Shown here: positions 5,348-6,873 of the stretch, one piece after another
Layout: each line of letters opens with the position of its first letter
Position numbering within the stretch: position 1 is the first letter of the stretch
Assembly (NCBI GenBank): GCA_964553505.1
Contig: CAZKKX010000132.1
Coordinates: forward strand, 1-6,873
Source of the DNA: JAENZQ01 sp964553505
Lineage (GTDB): Bacteria; Bacillota; Clostridia; Peptostreptococcales; JAAYPU01
Direction: 5' to 3'
Length of the DNA: 6,873 nt
Position numbers and translations under genes: made by a program
Notes under the pieces: model-generated
Database searches by the model: none
Told to the model about the DNA's origin: nothing
Seen by the model: only the letters and a program-made list of their open reading frames with translations

Positions 5348-5968
5348 ATGGATAAGACAATCAAACCAAAAAAATATGACTTTAGCCTTATTGAAGGCAT
5401 CTCAAAAAAACAGCTGAATGAACACTATAAACTCTATGAAGGATATGTCAACAACCTCAACAAAATATTACAGATCCTTCAAGAAAAAACGATTTTAACA
5501 ACAGGAACAACATACAGCGAGGCAAGGAGCTTAGCATTAGGAGAAACCTATGCCTTAAACGGAACAAAGCTTCATGAACTTTATTTTGAAAACATGGGAA
5601 ACTCAAAAAAACAACCAACCGGATTAGTCCTAAAATGGATTTTAAGAGATTACGGTTCTTTTGAACAATGGAAAAGAAGATTTATAGAATACGCTTTATC
5701 TGTCCGCGGTTGGGTGGTATACACCTTCGATCCCATCGACATGAAAACACATATAATTGGACAGGATGCCCATGATGTAGGAAGCGTCTGGCGCTCTACT
5801 CCTTTGCTGGTTTTGGATGTATATGAACACGCATATATGATTCAATTCGGAATTGACAGAAAAGCCTATATTGATGTATTTTTCAAAAACATCGAATGGG
5901 ATATCGTCAACCAAAGAGCAGCTGAATCCATGTTTGCTTCTTTGATGTTAACTTACAGTAACAGATAA
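5348..5968 (+). CDS. Divergent Fe/Mn-family superoxide dismutase
   Basis: Fe/Mn superoxide dismutases convert superoxide to hydrogen peroxide and oxygen in the cytoplasm or, in some spore formers, on the spore. All four metal ligands can be placed by motif: His26 (ISKKQLNEHYKLYEGYVNNLN), His76 (NGTKLHELYF), and Asp157 and His161 (LVLDVYEHAY). The active-site Tyr33 is also present. Departures from E. coli-type enzymes are clear. The first helix is one residue shorter and lacks the KHH motif (LYE instead). Gly72 stands where FeSOD has Gln69. The region before the third ligand reads GQDAHDVGSVWRSTPLL, placing His142 near the outer-sphere Gln/His position. Val155 sits two residues before the Asp ligand, where E. 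coli FeSOD has Thr and MnSOD Gly. Length (206) is normal. The ATG follows AGGAGG at six bases. It is transcribed alone; metal preference and activity cannot be read off. Confidence 0.88.
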   Translation: MDKTIKPKKYDFSLIEGISKKQLNEHYKLYEGYVNNLNKILQILQEKTILTTGTTYSEARSLALGETYALNGTKLHELYFENMGNSKKQPTGLVLKWILRDYGSFEQWKRRFIEYALSVRGWVVYTFDPIDMKTHIIGQDAHDVGSVWRSTPLLVLDVYEHAYMIQFGIDRKAYIDVFFKNIEWDIVNQRAAESMFASLMLTYSNR

Positions 5969-5992
5969 ATGGGCAAATCATGCCCATTTATC
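5964..5992. other. Perfect 12-bp hairpin between convergent genes, no T-run
   Basis: GATAAATGGGCA (5964-5975) and TGCCCATTTATC (5981-5992) form a perfect 12-bp stem with a 5-base loop. The SOD stop codon TAA lies in the left arm. It sits between convergent genes, where a bidirectional terminator would be expected, but neither strand has a T-tract after it (AAAACCCC on plus, TGTTACTG on minus). It may be a Rho-independent terminator of reduced strength or an mRNA 3'-protecting stem-loop. Confidence 0.5.
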
Positions 5993-6006
5993 AAAACCCC
6001 CCTGCG

Positions 6007-6873
6007 CTAATTCAGTTCACTTTTTAGAAGATATTTATTTACTATTTCTTTTCGGTAATTTTCTACAGCCTCAAAATTCATATTTGGGATATAATTAGTC
6101 TCAAGATCATCATGAATTATTTTTGCTCTTTGAATACATTCAACCCCTTTATCGAGAAGCTCTTCCATAAGCCTTTCGCTGTCCTTTATCATCTCTTTAT
6201 ATTTGCACATTCCGTTCCAATGTATGTAATCGTTCAAATTAATGATTTCCTGAGCATCAACCTTCAATTTATGATAATAATTGGACGATACAAAAGCAAG
6301 TTCCAATTCCGGAATCACAATATGTTCTATTTTGTTATCAGGAACCATTGAACAATAAAAACATTCAATATCAAATCCTCTGTATTTTGAACTTTCCTTT
6401 ATAATACTCATTATCTTATTTCCATTAATTCCTACAGGACCTTTAATAACATATATTTTTTCAAACCCATCAATCAGACTGTCGATATAATTTACATTCC
6501 CCTGAGGTGTCAATGCACTGGCAAAGAATTTCTTTACCTTGCCTGTTTTCTTTGATAGTTCTTTATGAGAGAATTCTATATTCACTAATCTGGCTGCTTC
6601 TTTATAGATTTCCACCTCATCCAACGCATTCTCATAGATAGAATTCATATTATCGTATATTTTTCTGGAAGCTCCAAAATAATTGTATGCTTTCTCAAAA
6701 TTAAATTGAACCCATCTGTTGCACTTCAATATATCCTCTTTATTGACTCTGATGTCTTCCTCGTTCCAGAAATCACCCAAATTAATAATCATATCCACCG
6801 CGCCTGGGTTTTTGGGGTCCACTACATGGGGTGCCGTCCCATCTATCAATGCGATTTTCAAATCTTTAATGAT
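6007..6873 (-). CDS. PRK06851-type duplicated P-loop NTPase-like protein, N-terminus outside window
   Basis: The frame is open to the right edge (four more codons, IIKD, before the TTG at 6861), so the gene is partial: 288 residues visible, lacking the N-terminal portion. The block LKIALIDGTAPHVVDPKNPGA is typical of PRK06851-type uncharacterised ATPases, in which it follows a first P-loop that would lie off-window. The protein is an internal duplication. IINLGDFW matches IINLNDYI, IALIDGTAPH matches LAFVSSNYYH, and ASRKIYDNMNSIYENALDEVEIYK matches RAKIIHDDLETNYIPNMNFEAVENYR. A second P-loop is expected after YVIK but reads GPVGINGNKI, without the GK[ST] signature. Probably cytoplasmic: no membrane segment is visible. 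The family's substrate and role are unknown to me. The gene converges on the SOD gene. Confidence 0.85.
   Translation of the reverse strand: MIKDLKIALIDGTAPHVVDPKNPGAVDMIINLGDFWNEEDIRVNKEDILKCNRWVQFNFEKAYNYFGASRKIYDNMNSIYENALDEVEIYKEAARLVNIEFSHKELSKKTGKVKKFFASALTPQGNVNYIDSLIDGFEKIYVIKGPVGINGNKIMSIIKESSKYRGFDIECFYCSMVPDNKIEHIVIPELELAFVSSNYYHKLKVDAQEIINLNDYIHWNGMCKYKEMIKDSERLMEELLDKGVECIQRAKIIHDDLETNYIPNMNFEAVENYRKEIVNKYLLKSELN

Noticed and set aside
1..6873. A novel defence or biosynthetic system
   Set aside because: The genes are housekeeping and sporulation genes in a conserved order. The only poorly understood proteins (the yqxA-like protein and the PRK06851-type protein) are not adjacent and show no sign of working together.

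Overview
The window is AT-rich Firmicutes DNA, most likely from an endospore-forming member of the Clostridia. Three things support this: two strictly sporulation-specific genes (the germination protease gpr and the engulfment hydrolase spoIIP), the gene order rpsT / gpr - spoIIP - small membrane gene - lepA known from Bacillus and Clostridia, and strong GGAGG-type ribosome binding sites. The genus cannot be fixed by eye.

Layout. Bases 1-169 hold two copies of a GC-rich hairpin repeat cut by the left edge, plus the short tail after lepA. On the minus strand, reading right to left, come gpr (3613-4572), spoIIP (2496-3536), a small single-pass membrane protein in the position of B. subtilis yqxA (2099-2470), a terminator, then lepA (170-1975) behind its own apparent promoter. 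Divergent from gpr, across a 300-base spacer with a second GC-rich dispersed-type repeat, is rpsT (ribosomal protein S20, 4873-5148, plus strand), which ends in a strong terminator. Next is a divergent Fe/Mn-family superoxide dismutase (5348-5968, plus). Convergent to it is the 3' part of a gene for a duplicated P-loop protein of the PRK06851 type (6007 to the right edge, minus), whose N-terminus lies outside the window.

How the genes relate. gpr, spoIIP and the yqxA-like gene look like a sporulation cluster. In B. subtilis gpr is forespore (sigma G/F) expressed, and its protease degrades the DNA-protecting SASPs at germination. spoIIP is mother-cell (sigma E) expressed and degrades septal peptidoglycan with SpoIID and SpoIIM during engulfment. 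A good sigma-E-like promoter is visible directly in front of spoIIP. lepA and rpsT are translation genes and appear to be transcribed separately from the sporulation genes. The SOD and the PRK06851-type protein have no visible functional tie to the rest.

I see no undescribed multi-gene system here. The points worth a second look are the divergent SOD, the degraded second P-loop in the duplicated ATPase-like protein, the sigma-E-like promoter, the two palindromic repeat families, and paired TTG starts that change the N-termini of Gpr and SpoIIP.
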